Shown here: piece after piece, positions 1-5,768 of the stretch
How the letters are laid out: each line of letters starts with the position of its first letter
Numbering within the stretch: the first letter of the stretch is position 1
Source: CAZOMR01 sp964580655
GTDB lineage: Bacteria > RBG-13-61-14 > CAZOMR01
Reading direction: 5' to 3'
NCBI GenBank assembly: GCA_964580655.1
Contig: CAZOMR010000209.1
Location: forward strand, 1 to 5,801
Length of the DNA: 5,801 nt
Notes under the pieces: generated by a model
What the model saw: only the letters and a program-made list of their open reading frames with translations
What the model was told of the DNA's origin: nothing
The model's database searches: none
Translations under genes and position numbers: made by a program

Positions 1-32
1 GATAAACCCAAAAAAGGGGTTAAAAAAATGAT

Positions 33-54
33 TCACCAAATATGTCGCACACCC
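33..54 (+). repeat. Left copy of 22-bp inverted repeat pair
   Basis: This segment begins TCACCA and ends TATGTCGCACACCC. Its reverse complement recurs at 5747-5768 with 20 of 22 positions identical; the only differences are AA versus TT at positions 7-8. A run of seven A residues lies on the outer side (22-28), separated from the repeat by TGAT, and the right copy has the matching T7 directly abutting it. Similarity stops on the inner side. It lies 16 bp upstream of the -35 box of the downstream gene. No open reading frame covers it. It could be a REP-type or MITE-type dispersed element, or the end of a larger mobile element. Confidence 0.7.
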
Positions 55-70
55 CTATATCAATCCGCCC

Positions 71-100
71 TTGACAGAACCGGAAATATCCGGTAATAAT
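71..100 (+). promoter_or_regulatory. Probable sigma-70 promoter of the FBP aldolase/phosphatase gene
   Basis: A perfect -35 hexamer TTGACA (71-76) is followed after 18 bp by AATAAT (95-100), which matches the -10 consensus at 5 of 6 positions. An overlapping TAATAA at 94-99 with 17-bp spacing is a poorer match. Transcription would start near 107, giving a leader of about 85 nt before the ATG at 191. The call rests on consensus matching only. Confidence 0.6.
79..94. promoter_or_regulatory. Perfect dyad inside the promoter spacer, candidate operator
   Basis: ACCGGAAATATCCGGT is a 6-bp perfect inverted repeat with a 4-bp centre. It fills almost the whole spacer between the -35 and -10 boxes. 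A homodimeric regulator bound here would block RNA polymerase, so repression of the downstream gluconeogenic gene is the natural inference. I do not recognise the motif as the site of a specific regulator family. Confidence 0.4.
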
Positions 101-110
101 AATTAGACGA

Positions 111-122
111 TTGAATGTTCAA
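111..122. promoter_or_regulatory. Second dyad near the predicted transcription start
   Basis: TTGAATGTTCAA is a 5-bp perfect inverted repeat with a 2-bp centre, a few bases downstream of the predicted start of transcription. Its position suits a second operator. A 12-bp dyad of this kind is common enough in AT-rich DNA that chance is a real alternative. Confidence 0.2.
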
Positions 123-154
123 GATTTGGAATTCTGAGAGAAAAATTTTAATTT

Positions 155-173
155 GGGCCCTTGATCCGGGCCC
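155..173 (+). promoter_or_regulatory. GC hairpin directly upstream of the ribosome binding site
   Basis: GGGCCC at 155-160 and again at 168-173 can pair as a six-G:C stem with a 7-nt loop. It lies in the otherwise AT-rich leader, two bases before the purine-rich ribosome binding region (176-189). It could stabilise the mRNA or affect ribosome access. It is not a terminator, because no U tract follows. Confidence 0.3.
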
Positions 174-190
174 GGGAAAGGGGTAGAGAA

Positions 191-1360
191 ATGAAGGTAA
201 CTCTCAGTGTGATCAAAGCGGACATAGGCAGTATCGGGGGGCACATCAAGCCGAGCAAGAAATTGCTCCAGGCCGTGGAGAAAGCCGTGCGCAGTCAGGT
301 GGGCAAACTTATCATTGACTGCTATGTCTCATCCACAGGCGATGACATTGCAATCCTCATGACCCACAAAAAGGGAGTCGGCAACTCACAGATACACCGC
401 ATGGCTTGGAACGCGTTCAAGAATGCAACGGACAAAGTGGCCAAGCGCCAGGGGCTTTACGGCGCGGGCCAGGATTTGCTCAAGGATGCTTTTTCCGGCA
501 ATGTGCGCGGTATGGGTCCTGCCGTGGCCGAGATGCAGATAGAGGAGCGGCCCAATGAGCCCTTTGTCTTTTTTGCCGCGGACAAGACCGATCCCGGAGC
601 TTATAACCTCCCTCTATACCTGGGCTTCGCGGACCCGATGTACTGTGCCGGGCTTATTCTTTCTCCCAAGATGGCTAAGGGCTTTACCTTCCGCATTATG
701 GATGTGAACTACACCGAGTGCCCCAAGTGCGGCAACTACCACGAACATGACAAGGGCTGTGCCGGGGCCAAGAAGAACCCCCGTGGAGATAAGATCATTG
801 AACTCCACACCCCTGAAGACATCTATGACATCGCGGCACTGCTTCGTGACAACCAGCGCTATGTGGTGGAGAGCATCTGGTCACGCGAGACAGGAAGTCA
901 GGCCGCGGTCGTCAGCACGACCCGTCTGCACAACATAGCCGGCAAATACACGGGCAAGGATGACCCGGTCATGCTGGTTCGCACACAGGGCGAGTTCCCG
1001 GCAACAGGCGAGGTCCTGGCGCCGTATGAATTGTGCCACTATGTAGCGGGATTTATGCGTGGGTCACACACCGGCCCGCTTATGCCCTCAAAGATTGGCA
1101 CAGACATCTCGTTCTTTGACGGACCACCGGTGGTCACCGGCGCGGCCTTCTGCACCAGTGGAGGCGTGCTCACGGAGCCGGCAGATGTGTTTGAAAATCC
1201 CTTCTGGGACTCTGTCCGGGCCAAGGCCTCGGAGAAGGCTGTGTATATCCGGGAGCAGGGCTTCTCAGGAGCGGCAATGCTCGGCATGAGCGAACTGGAA
1301 TACGGCGGGATAGTAGAAAAACTCGCCAGGCTGAACAAGCGCTTCAAGGTAAAGAGTTAA
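191..1360 (+). CDS. fbp: Fructose-1,6-bisphosphate aldolase/phosphatase (archaeal-type, class V FBPase)
   Basis: This 389-aa bifunctional gluconeogenic enzyme condenses glyceraldehyde-3-phosphate with dihydroxyacetone phosphate and dephosphorylates the product to fructose 6-phosphate in the cytoplasm. By family knowledge, metal ligands correspond to D11, H18, D51-D52, Q94 and D131. The aldolase Schiff-base lysine is K256 in AGKYTGKDDP, with Y253 and D257-D258 beside it, and Y371 matches the late catalytic tyrosine. The MRGSHTGPLMP block (289-299) is also typical. The ATG at 191 is chosen over an in-frame TTG at 161 because it gives the standard MKVTLSVIKADIGS start and follows AAGGGG with good spacing. 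Residues 173-199 form an insertion containing CPKCGNYHEHDKGC that archaeal homologues as I recall them lack, which explains why K256 falls 24 residues later than the Sulfolobus lysine (232). The enzyme is common in archaea and some anaerobic or deep-branching bacteria. No terminator is evident downstream. Confidence 0.95.
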   Translation: MKVTLSVIKADIGSIGGHIKPSKKLLQAVEKAVRSQVGKLIIDCYVSSTGDDIAILMTHKKGVGNSQIHRMAWNAFKNATDKVAKRQGLYGAGQDLLKDAFSGNVRGMGPAVAEMQIEERPNEPFVFFAADKTDPGAYNLPLYLGFADPMYCAGLILSPKMAKGFTFRIMDVNYTECPKCGNYHEHDKGCAGAKKNPRGDKIIELHTPEDIYDIAALLRDNQRYVVESIWSRETGSQAAVVSTTRLHNIAGKYTGKDDPVMLVRTQGEFPATGEVLAPYELCHYVAGFMRGSHTGPLMPSKIGTDISFFDGPPVVTGAAFCTSGGVLTEPADVFENPFWDSVRAKASEKAVYIREQGFSGAAMLGMSELEYGGIVEKLARLNKRFKVKS

Positions 1361-1368
1361 GCAGTTCT

Positions 1369-1745
1369 GCTAAAGCGCATCATTTAAGCTTGGGCGAAGG
1401 TTTTCTTGAGCGCCACTGGATCGAGTTCCACACTCTGGCCAGGCAGGATACATAATCCTTGATCAGGCAAGAAGAGCTTAGCATGAAGATTATGCCATCT
1501 GGGCGGATTGGGTGCTCGCCGAGATCATGGGGTAGCCGATCAAGGCTGTGCCCTATCTGGCCATTCTTGAGCGAGCAGGCTTTAGCCCCGAGTTTCAGCG
1601 AGTCGGCATCAGTCCTGAAGAGATTCGGCCTGCACACTGGAAAAAGCCTTCATCCAGAATTCCGTCCCTGCTTATAAACCTGTTTCGCATTCAGGCTCAT
1701 TACCTGAAGCTCAGAAAAGTCTGGGCCGGAAAGGATAGCCCATGA
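1369..1745 (+). pseudogene. Possible decayed gene, family not recognised
   Basis: Between the two intact + strand genes, protein-like stretches continue across frame breaks. One frame reads EGFLERHWIEFHTLARQD, is cut by TAA at 1453-1455, and resumes as LIRQEEL. After a shift near 1480 a second frame reads DYAIWADWVLAEIMG, is cut by TAG at 1533-1535, and resumes as PIKAVPYLAILERAGFSPEF through to TGA at 1743-1745. That final stop overlaps the next start codon as ATGA, a normal operon junction, which suggests this was once a coupled upstream gene. The last open piece (GTG 1548 to 1745, 65 aa) has no clear ribosome binding site. I cannot name the family. An antisense frame of 85 codons (1637-1380) and sequencing error are alternatives. 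Confidence 0.35.
1690..1708. promoter_or_regulatory. Dyad upstream of the membrane protein gene
   Basis: TTCAGG (1690-1695) and CCTGAA (1703-1708) form a perfect 6-bp inverted repeat with a 7-bp spacer, ending 33 bp before the ATG at 1742. A TATAAA at 1673-1678 could be a -10 box, but no acceptable -35 precedes it. The dyad could be an operator or a short leader hairpin; there is no U tract, so it is not an intrinsic terminator. Confidence 0.2.
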
Positions 1746-2221
1746 AGGCGAATATCATTTCCCTTGTCATGTTGATAGGCGGGCCTTTTCTTGCCTTTAG
1801 TCTCATCAGGCTGAGGCGTCCGAGCCGGAAAAGGATTCTTGCCGCGCTTATTGCAGGACTTTGTGTGGCCCTTATAAATTTTCTGATAGAGGCACTCGCG
1901 GCCCCTTATGATGTCTATTATGTCCGGGGGCTATGGCCAGTGTTCGATTCTCCGCTCTCCCGGACCATTGGCTGGGTCTTTCTCGGTATGACCTTTGTCC
2001 TGGCCTCGGACATTACCAAAGCCATGCCTCATCCGCGAGGGGCAATTGCTATTTACATCATCGCAGGCATACTCTTTGGCCTGATTACCGATTACCTTGG
2101 AACGCGCTGGCTGGAATTCATGACCCTGGGCCCGAACGGCAACTGGCTTATCATATTCCTTGTCTGGGGCACTCTAATTCCGGGGACTATTCTGGTTTAT
2201 AGAATTCTCTCGCGAGCTTGA
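1742..2221 (+). CDS. Small integral membrane protein, five predicted helices, unknown function
   Basis: The product is a 159-aa hydrophobic protein that I do not recognise. Five likely membrane segments lie at about residues 5-22, 32-53, 72-90, 100-119 and 135-154. A basic loop (RLRRPSRKR, 23-31) after the first helix suggests that loop is cytoplasmic. Charged residues lie within or beside helices: E50, D90 and D117. The motif ITDYLGTRWLEF (115-126) and the following GPNGNW turn are the most distinctive parts. There is no catalytic signature or cleavable signal. The ATG at 1742 is supported by AAGGA at 1731-1735, six bases upstream, and overlaps the stop of the decayed frame before it. Gene neighbours do not indicate a role, and it is separated from the FBP aldolase/phosphatase gene by 381 bp. 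Confidence 0.8.
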   Translation: MKANIISLVMLIGGPFLAFSLIRLRRPSRKRILAALIAGLCVALINFLIEALAAPYDVYYVRGLWPVFDSPLSRTIGWVFLGMTFVLASDITKAMPHPRGAIAIYIIAGILFGLITDYLGTRWLEFMTLGPNGNWLIIFLVWGTLIPGTILVYRILSRA

Positions 2222-2291
2222 ACATGCGGAATTCAACCTTAATAATTCACCACCAAGATACCAGCCCTGCCTTTACCTGGCCTGATGAGGC

Positions 2292-3953
2292 TTAAAAATC
2301 CTGATAGACCACGCGGCCGCCTACCACGGTCATGATAACCTTTATGTCCTTGATATGCTCAGGCTCTACCTCATACAGGTTCTCCGCAAGGGCCGTGAAG
2401 TCCGCGAGCTTGCCTCTCTCTATCGAGCCCTTCTTGTCCTCCATGAACTCCGCATAAGCTGAGCCCATCGTGTAGCAGTAGAGTGCTTTTTCAACGCTCA
2501 TACGCGAATATGGATTTATCGGCCCCATTGTGCCTTCCTTGTTCTTGCGGGTCACGGCATAGTAAATTCCAAGCAGTGGCTTATAGTCAACCTCTGCCGG
2601 CACATCCGAGCCGAATGCCAGGGGCACTCCGCCCTCCAGTATGGCTTTATAAGGGTATGCCTGCCAGGCGCGCTCCCTGCCCAGGATGTCCAGGTCCTTT
2701 TGAGGATTGTATGCGGCAAATGGCTGAACCGAGGCCACCATGCCCAGTCTGGCCATGCGCGGGATGTCCTCCGGAAGGATCATCTGCACATGCTCAACAC
2801 GGTGGCGCAGGTCCCTTGTCCAGGGATATTTCTCCTGGGCCAACTCCACCGCATTCACCACCTCGTGCACTGCCCTGTCCCCGATGGCATGGAAGGTGAT
2901 CTGCTGGCGCTGTTTGGTCCCCTCAAGCACAATCTTCTGGATTTCCTCTATAGTGTAACGCGGCAGACCGTAGTTCTCCGGCTCACCCGCGTAGGGCACG
3001 GTCATCCAGGCGGTGTGCGCGGAGAAGGCTCCGTCCGCGAAATATTTCCACTGGCCCTTTCTCACCCAGGTCTCATCATAAGACGCAAGACTCATGAGCG
3101 GCCTGAGAAGAGGGACCTGGCCGTAAGGCCAGCATACGAAGCGGCATGTAAGCCTGCCCTCTTTCCTCAGGTTATTGAGAATCCAGACCGTGATAGGCAC
3201 CCAGGTATTGTCCTGGACCGATGTGATCCCTGCCTTGCGGTAGAGTTCCAGGGACTTCTCAAGCACTTGCCTGTGTTTGTCCATGGAGATAAAATCCTTT
3301 GCCATGGACATCATCCCAGCGCTTTCCATCGCGGTCTCACGCAGGATTCCCGTAGGCTCGCCGGTTAGGGGGTCCTTGTCAATCTGACCGCCGAAAGGAT
3401 CGGGTGTGTCTTTCGTGATCTTCATCTTTTCAAGCTGAAGCGAGTTGACCCAGGCCGCATGGCCCCCGTATTGAGAGAGCATTACCGGATTCTCGGGAGA
3501 AACAGCATCCAGCATGTCCTTGTGAGGGTTCGGGCAGGTGGTGAAATCCCATGAGCTTGCTTGTATAGTCTCGCCAGCCCCGGCCTTTGCAACCTCTTTT
3601 TTGACCACCTCCACTATCTCCGCGCAACTCATGCCGTAAAGGATCGGCTTCATGTAAAATATTCCCGCCCCCACAGTATGCGTATGGTCATCATTGAATC
3701 CCGGAATCAGGGTCATCCCCTCAAGATCAATCACTTTGGTTCCGGAGTCAATGTGTCCGGGAAGACCGGCTTTATCTCCTACATAGATGATGTCCTCACT
3801 GAGCGCGGCCACGCACTCGGCCCTCGGCATGGCAGGGTTCATGGTGATGATGTTCGCATTGGTGATGGCAAGAGTGGCCTTGCCTGACACTGGTTGGGCT
3901 GAAAGCGTAAAGGGCGCCAGCGCGAAAACTATAAAGCTGAGAAGCATCTTCAT
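2292..3953 (-). CDS. Secreted family-3 amidohydrolase (YtcJ-like)
   Basis: This 553-aa metal-dependent hydrolase of the amidohydrolase superfamily probably cleaves C-N bonds in a small molecule; the substrate is unknown. Residues 1-19 form a signal peptide (basic MKM, hydrophobic core, likely cut after LSA), so it should act in the periplasm, whereas many YtcJ relatives lack a signal. Family hallmarks in order are an N-terminal composite beta domain, PGFNDDHTH with metal ligands H90 and H92, the K303/ADGAFSAHTA region, HAIGDRAV (H355), HRVEH (H388), GSDVP (D450) and a C-terminal KGSIERGKLADF segment closing the beta domain. The ATG at 3953 is chosen because AAGGA lies seven bases upstream; an in-frame TTG at 3959 is possible and would add two residues. 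It starts 10 bp after the cyclase-family gene, with its ribosome binding site overlapping that gene's stop, so the two are co-transcribed. Confidence 0.92.
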   Translation of the reverse strand: MKMLLSFIVFALAPFTLSAQPVSGKATLAITNANIITMNPAMPRAECVAALSEDIIYVGDKAGLPGHIDSGTKVIDLEGMTLIPGFNDDHTHTVGAGIFYMKPILYGMSCAEIVEVVKKEVAKAGAGETIQASSWDFTTCPNPHKDMLDAVSPENPVMLSQYGGHAAWVNSLQLEKMKITKDTPDPFGGQIDKDPLTGEPTGILRETAMESAGMMSMAKDFISMDKHRQVLEKSLELYRKAGITSVQDNTWVPITVWILNNLRKEGRLTCRFVCWPYGQVPLLRPLMSLASYDETWVRKGQWKYFADGAFSAHTAWMTVPYAGEPENYGLPRYTIEEIQKIVLEGTKQRQQITFHAIGDRAVHEVVNAVELAQEKYPWTRDLRHRVEHVQMILPEDIPRMARLGMVASVQPFAAYNPQKDLDILGRERAWQAYPYKAILEGGVPLAFGSDVPAEVDYKPLLGIYYAVTRKNKEGTMGPINPYSRMSVEKALYCYTMGSAYAEFMEDKKGSIERGKLADFTALAENLYEVEPEHIKDIKVIMTVVGGRVVYQDF

Positions 3954-3963
3954 TCTCAATTCC

Positions 3964-4740
3964 TTACTCCTCCCACATCGCCACGGCGCGGACCCAGCCG
4001 GCGCTTGCTTTCTTGATCTTTACAGGAAAGCAGATAAAGGTGAATCCCGTATGTGGCACCATATCCAGGTTTGCCAGTTTCTCCAGGTGGCAGTAGCCCT
4101 TTTCTATCCCTGCGAAATGACCCTCCCAGATGATCTTAGGGTCCCGTGTTTTCTCGAATTCCCTGGCTATAAGCGACAGGGGCCTGTCCCAGCTCCATGC
4201 ATCAGTTCCGACCACGCGAATTCCCTGGTTCAAAAGCCATAGTGTGGCCTCTCGTCCTGCGCCGCAACCCTTCAGGAGGTATTCAGGCTTGCCCCAGTAT
4301 TTATCCACTCCGGTCTGAATCAGGACTATATCCCCGGGCTTCAGATTATGCTGTATTTTTTTCAGGGCCTTTTCCATGTCCTGCGGCTCAAGCCTATACC
4401 CGTCGGGCTTATCCCGGAAGTCCAGGACCACTCCCGGACCGTAGCACCACTCAAGAGGAATCCTGTCAATTGTAAGCGCAGGCTCGCCGTGGTTCATGTA
4501 AGGATGATAGTGCCAGGGCGCATCAAGGTGGGTTCCCGAGTGTGTGCCGAGTGTCACGGTCTCTACGGCCCAGCCGAGCCCGGCAGGGAGATCATCATCG
4601 CTTATTCCGGGAAAGAAGAGCTTCATCGAAGCCGCGCCAGACTTATGGTCCGTGTATTGAATCTGCGGGATCATCCCCGGTGGGTCCGATGGCAGACCAT
4701 CCTCAATGGCTATGCTCAGGTCTACAAATTTTCTCGCCAT
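3964..4740 (-). CDS. Cyclase-family metal hydrolase (kynurenine formamidase-like fold)
   Basis: The 258-aa product belongs to the cyclase family that includes bacterial kynurenine formamidase and isatin hydrolase, which hydrolyse amide bonds using divalent metal. The signature HSGTHLDAPWH (67-77) supplies H67, H71 and D73 as metal ligands. GTDAWSWDRP (178-187) matches the conserved second core segment. H208 together with E220 in HLEKLANLDMVP fits the family's catalytic His/Glu positions. Its length is slightly above simple kynurenine formamidases (about 210 aa), with a longer N-terminal region (18-60). No signal peptide is visible, so it should be cytoplasmic, unlike its neighbours. AGGAG seven bases before the ATG supports the start. 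It is followed after 10 bp by the amidohydrolase gene and preceded after 51 bp by the START-fold gene. No tryptophan-pathway gene is present, so a kynurenine role is not supported. Confidence 0.9.
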   Translation of the reverse strand: MARKFVDLSIAIEDGLPSDPPGMIPQIQYTDHKSGAASMKLFFPGISDDDLPAGLGWAVETVTLGTHSGTHLDAPWHYHPYMNHGEPALTIDRIPLEWCYGPGVVLDFRDKPDGYRLEPQDMEKALKKIQHNLKPGDIVLIQTGVDKYWGKPEYLLKGCGAGREATLWLLNQGIRVVGTDAWSWDRPLSLIAREFEKTRDPKIIWEGHFAGIEKGYCHLEKLANLDMVPHTGFTFICFPVKIKKASAGWVRAVAMWEE

Positions 4741-4791
4741 GATCCTTCTCCTGGTCCGGGTTTTTGAAGGCTCTCGGATTTTAACCAGCGG

Positions 4792-5520
4792 TCAATTTTG
4801 AGGGGGTCTTTTTTTCTCCGTAGCGCTATCTCGCTCCCACCAGAAAAGGGCTTTGCGCCACTTGGGTTTTATCACCTCGTCCGGCTCACCCGCGTTTTTC
4901 ATTCTCTCGAAATTGATCCTCTTGCGAAATGCCTGCAGTTGATCGTAGACAAGGCCACGGTTGCTCCAGTCCTTGCTCCAGGATGGGATCGGCCTGCCGA
5001 GATCGGTAAGGAGTTTGTAGGTAGCAAGTGTGCGCCCGGGATCATCACGGTATTTTTCCAGGCGCCAGCTCCCGTAGTAATTCACGAAATCCCCGCTTAT
5101 CATCTGGAAACTTATCCGCCCCTCTTGCTCGTCTTCCAGGACAAGAAGCGTGCACTCAAGCCCGGAAAAGGGCCAGAGATTGGGAAGCCTCAAGTACTGC
5201 CAGACCTGGGGTTCCTCCCGGCGAAGCAGACGACTCTCTTCCAGGTCAGGCAGGAAATCCATGTAGTGATGGTAATCGGTGATCACTTGCCACACCAGGC
5301 TGATCGGCGCATCAAAGATAATATATCCCACCACCTCGCGCAGGTCGCTTCGGGGACTCTTCTCATAATAAAGCAGAATCTCGCCTCGCTCCAGCCGGAG
5401 ATCATTTTGAAGCGCTCGCCCCATTGCGCCCGCCGGAGGTATAGTCATCAACGCGAGTGCAAGGAAAATAAAACACGAGCGATTAGACATAATATAAGGG
5501 AATCTGAAAATATGCCTCAT
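4792..5520 (-). CDS. Secreted START/SRPBCC-fold protein (polyketide cyclase/COQ10-like domain)
   Basis: The 242-aa protein has an N-terminal signal peptide (hydrophobic core about residues 16-29, likely cut after AGA at 32), so it should be periplasmic. Residues about 45-215 look like one START/SRPBCC domain, a helix-grip fold that binds hydrophobic ligands. The stretch APISLVWQVITDYHHYMDFL (71-90) is the usual first strand-helix segment, and GSWRLE (about 151-156) and the long C-terminal helix fit the fold. The tail after 215 is charged and probably disordered. No catalytic residue can be assigned, and members of the fold include lipid carriers and aromatase/cyclases. Neither the ATG at 5520 nor the in-frame ATG at 5490 has a ribosome binding site; the latter would give a more compact signal peptide. 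It is the first of three co-directional genes, 51 bp before the cyclase-family gene. Confidence 0.8.
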   Translation of the reverse strand: MRHIFRFPYIMSNRSCFIFLALALMTIPPAGAMGRALQNDLRLERGEILLYYEKSPRSDLREVVGYIIFDAPISLVWQVITDYHHYMDFLPDLEESRLLRREEPQVWQYLRLPNLWPFSGLECTLLVLEDEQEGRISFQMISGDFVNYYGSWRLEKYRDDPGRTLATYKLLTDLGRPIPSWSKDWSNRGLVYDQLQAFRKRINFERMKNAGEPDEVIKPKWRKALFWWERDSATEKKRPPQN

Positions 5521-5532
5521 TTATGTGCATAA

Positions 5533-5561
5533 AGTCTATAATGCCTTCCCGGATTAGTCAA
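5533..5561 (-). promoter_or_regulatory. Candidate promoter of the three-gene minus-strand unit
   Basis: Reading the minus strand, TTGACT (5561-5556) matches the -35 consensus at 5 of 6. It is followed at 17-bp spacing by TAGACT (5538-5533), or at 15 bp by the better-looking TATAGA (5540-5535). Transcription would begin near 5526, only a few bases before the ATG at 5520. That would make a leaderless message, or give a leader of about 36 nt if the ATG at 5490 is used. Confidence 0.4.
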
Positions 5562-5746
5562 CCTGAAGGCCGACTAAATCATCAAAACTTCTGGACATTC
5601 CCCGAAAATCACCCTGATTTTTCGTTATTCACCACTCGTTCGCTTCCCTCGCTCTGGATTGCCGCCAATTCTTAATACCCCTCGGGACCGCACTGATCCT
5701 CTCTCTCCTCAGACAATCCTATTGGGAACTCAAATTTTTGGGAAAA
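5562..5746. other. Intergenic stretch without a recognisable gene
   Basis: The non-coding end of the window runs from the START-fold gene to 5801. In this part I found no convincing reading frame on either strand, no RNA gene and no intrinsic terminator. It lies between the minus-strand promoter candidate and the right copy of the inverted repeat. Confidence 0.6.
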
Positions 5747-5768
5747 GGGTGTGCGACATAAATGGTGA
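5747..5768 (-). repeat. Right copy of 22-bp inverted repeat pair
   Basis: On the + strand this reads GGGTGTGCGACATA followed by AATGGTGA, and it is the inverted counterpart of 33-54 (20 of 22 identical). A T7 run follows directly at 5769-5775, mirroring the A7 run outside the left copy. It stands 33 bp from the window end, nearly the same distance as the left copy. The inner flank (AATTTTTGGGAAAA) has no match at the left copy. Confidence 0.7.

Noticed and set aside
5..21. Possible hairpin AACCC...GGGTT at the left edge as a terminator of an upstream gene
   Set aside because: The stem is only five base pairs and is followed by A residues rather than T on the + strand; the minus strand also lacks a U tract after it.
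161..190. Upstream in-frame TTG start for the FBP aldolase/phosphatase
   Set aside because: It would add ten residues not seen in the family, starts inside the GC hairpin and has no ribosome binding site, whereas the ATG at 191 has both.
1380..1637. 85-codon minus-strand open frame in the 1361-1741 gap
   Set aside because: It has no recognisable domain or hydrophobic pattern, and the + strand shows more protein-like sequence across its broken frames.
2280..2291. GCCTgatgAGGC stem between the convergent genes as a terminator
   Set aside because: It is only four base pairs and no T run follows on either strand.
2700..3368. 222-codon open frame on the + strand opposite the amidohydrolase gene
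   Set aside because: It lies wholly within a gene with all family-3 amidohydrolase motifs; its translation has no recognisable features.
4798..5532. 244-codon open frame on the + strand opposite the START-fold gene
   Set aside because: The minus strand has a signal peptide and a recognisable START-type domain; the + strand translation has no domain character and is a shadow of codon bias.
5627..5634. ATTCACCA recurrence (also at 31-38 and near 2245) as extra copies of the repeat
   Set aside because: The similarity is limited to eight bases and lacks the TATGTCGCACACCC core; chance is sufficient.
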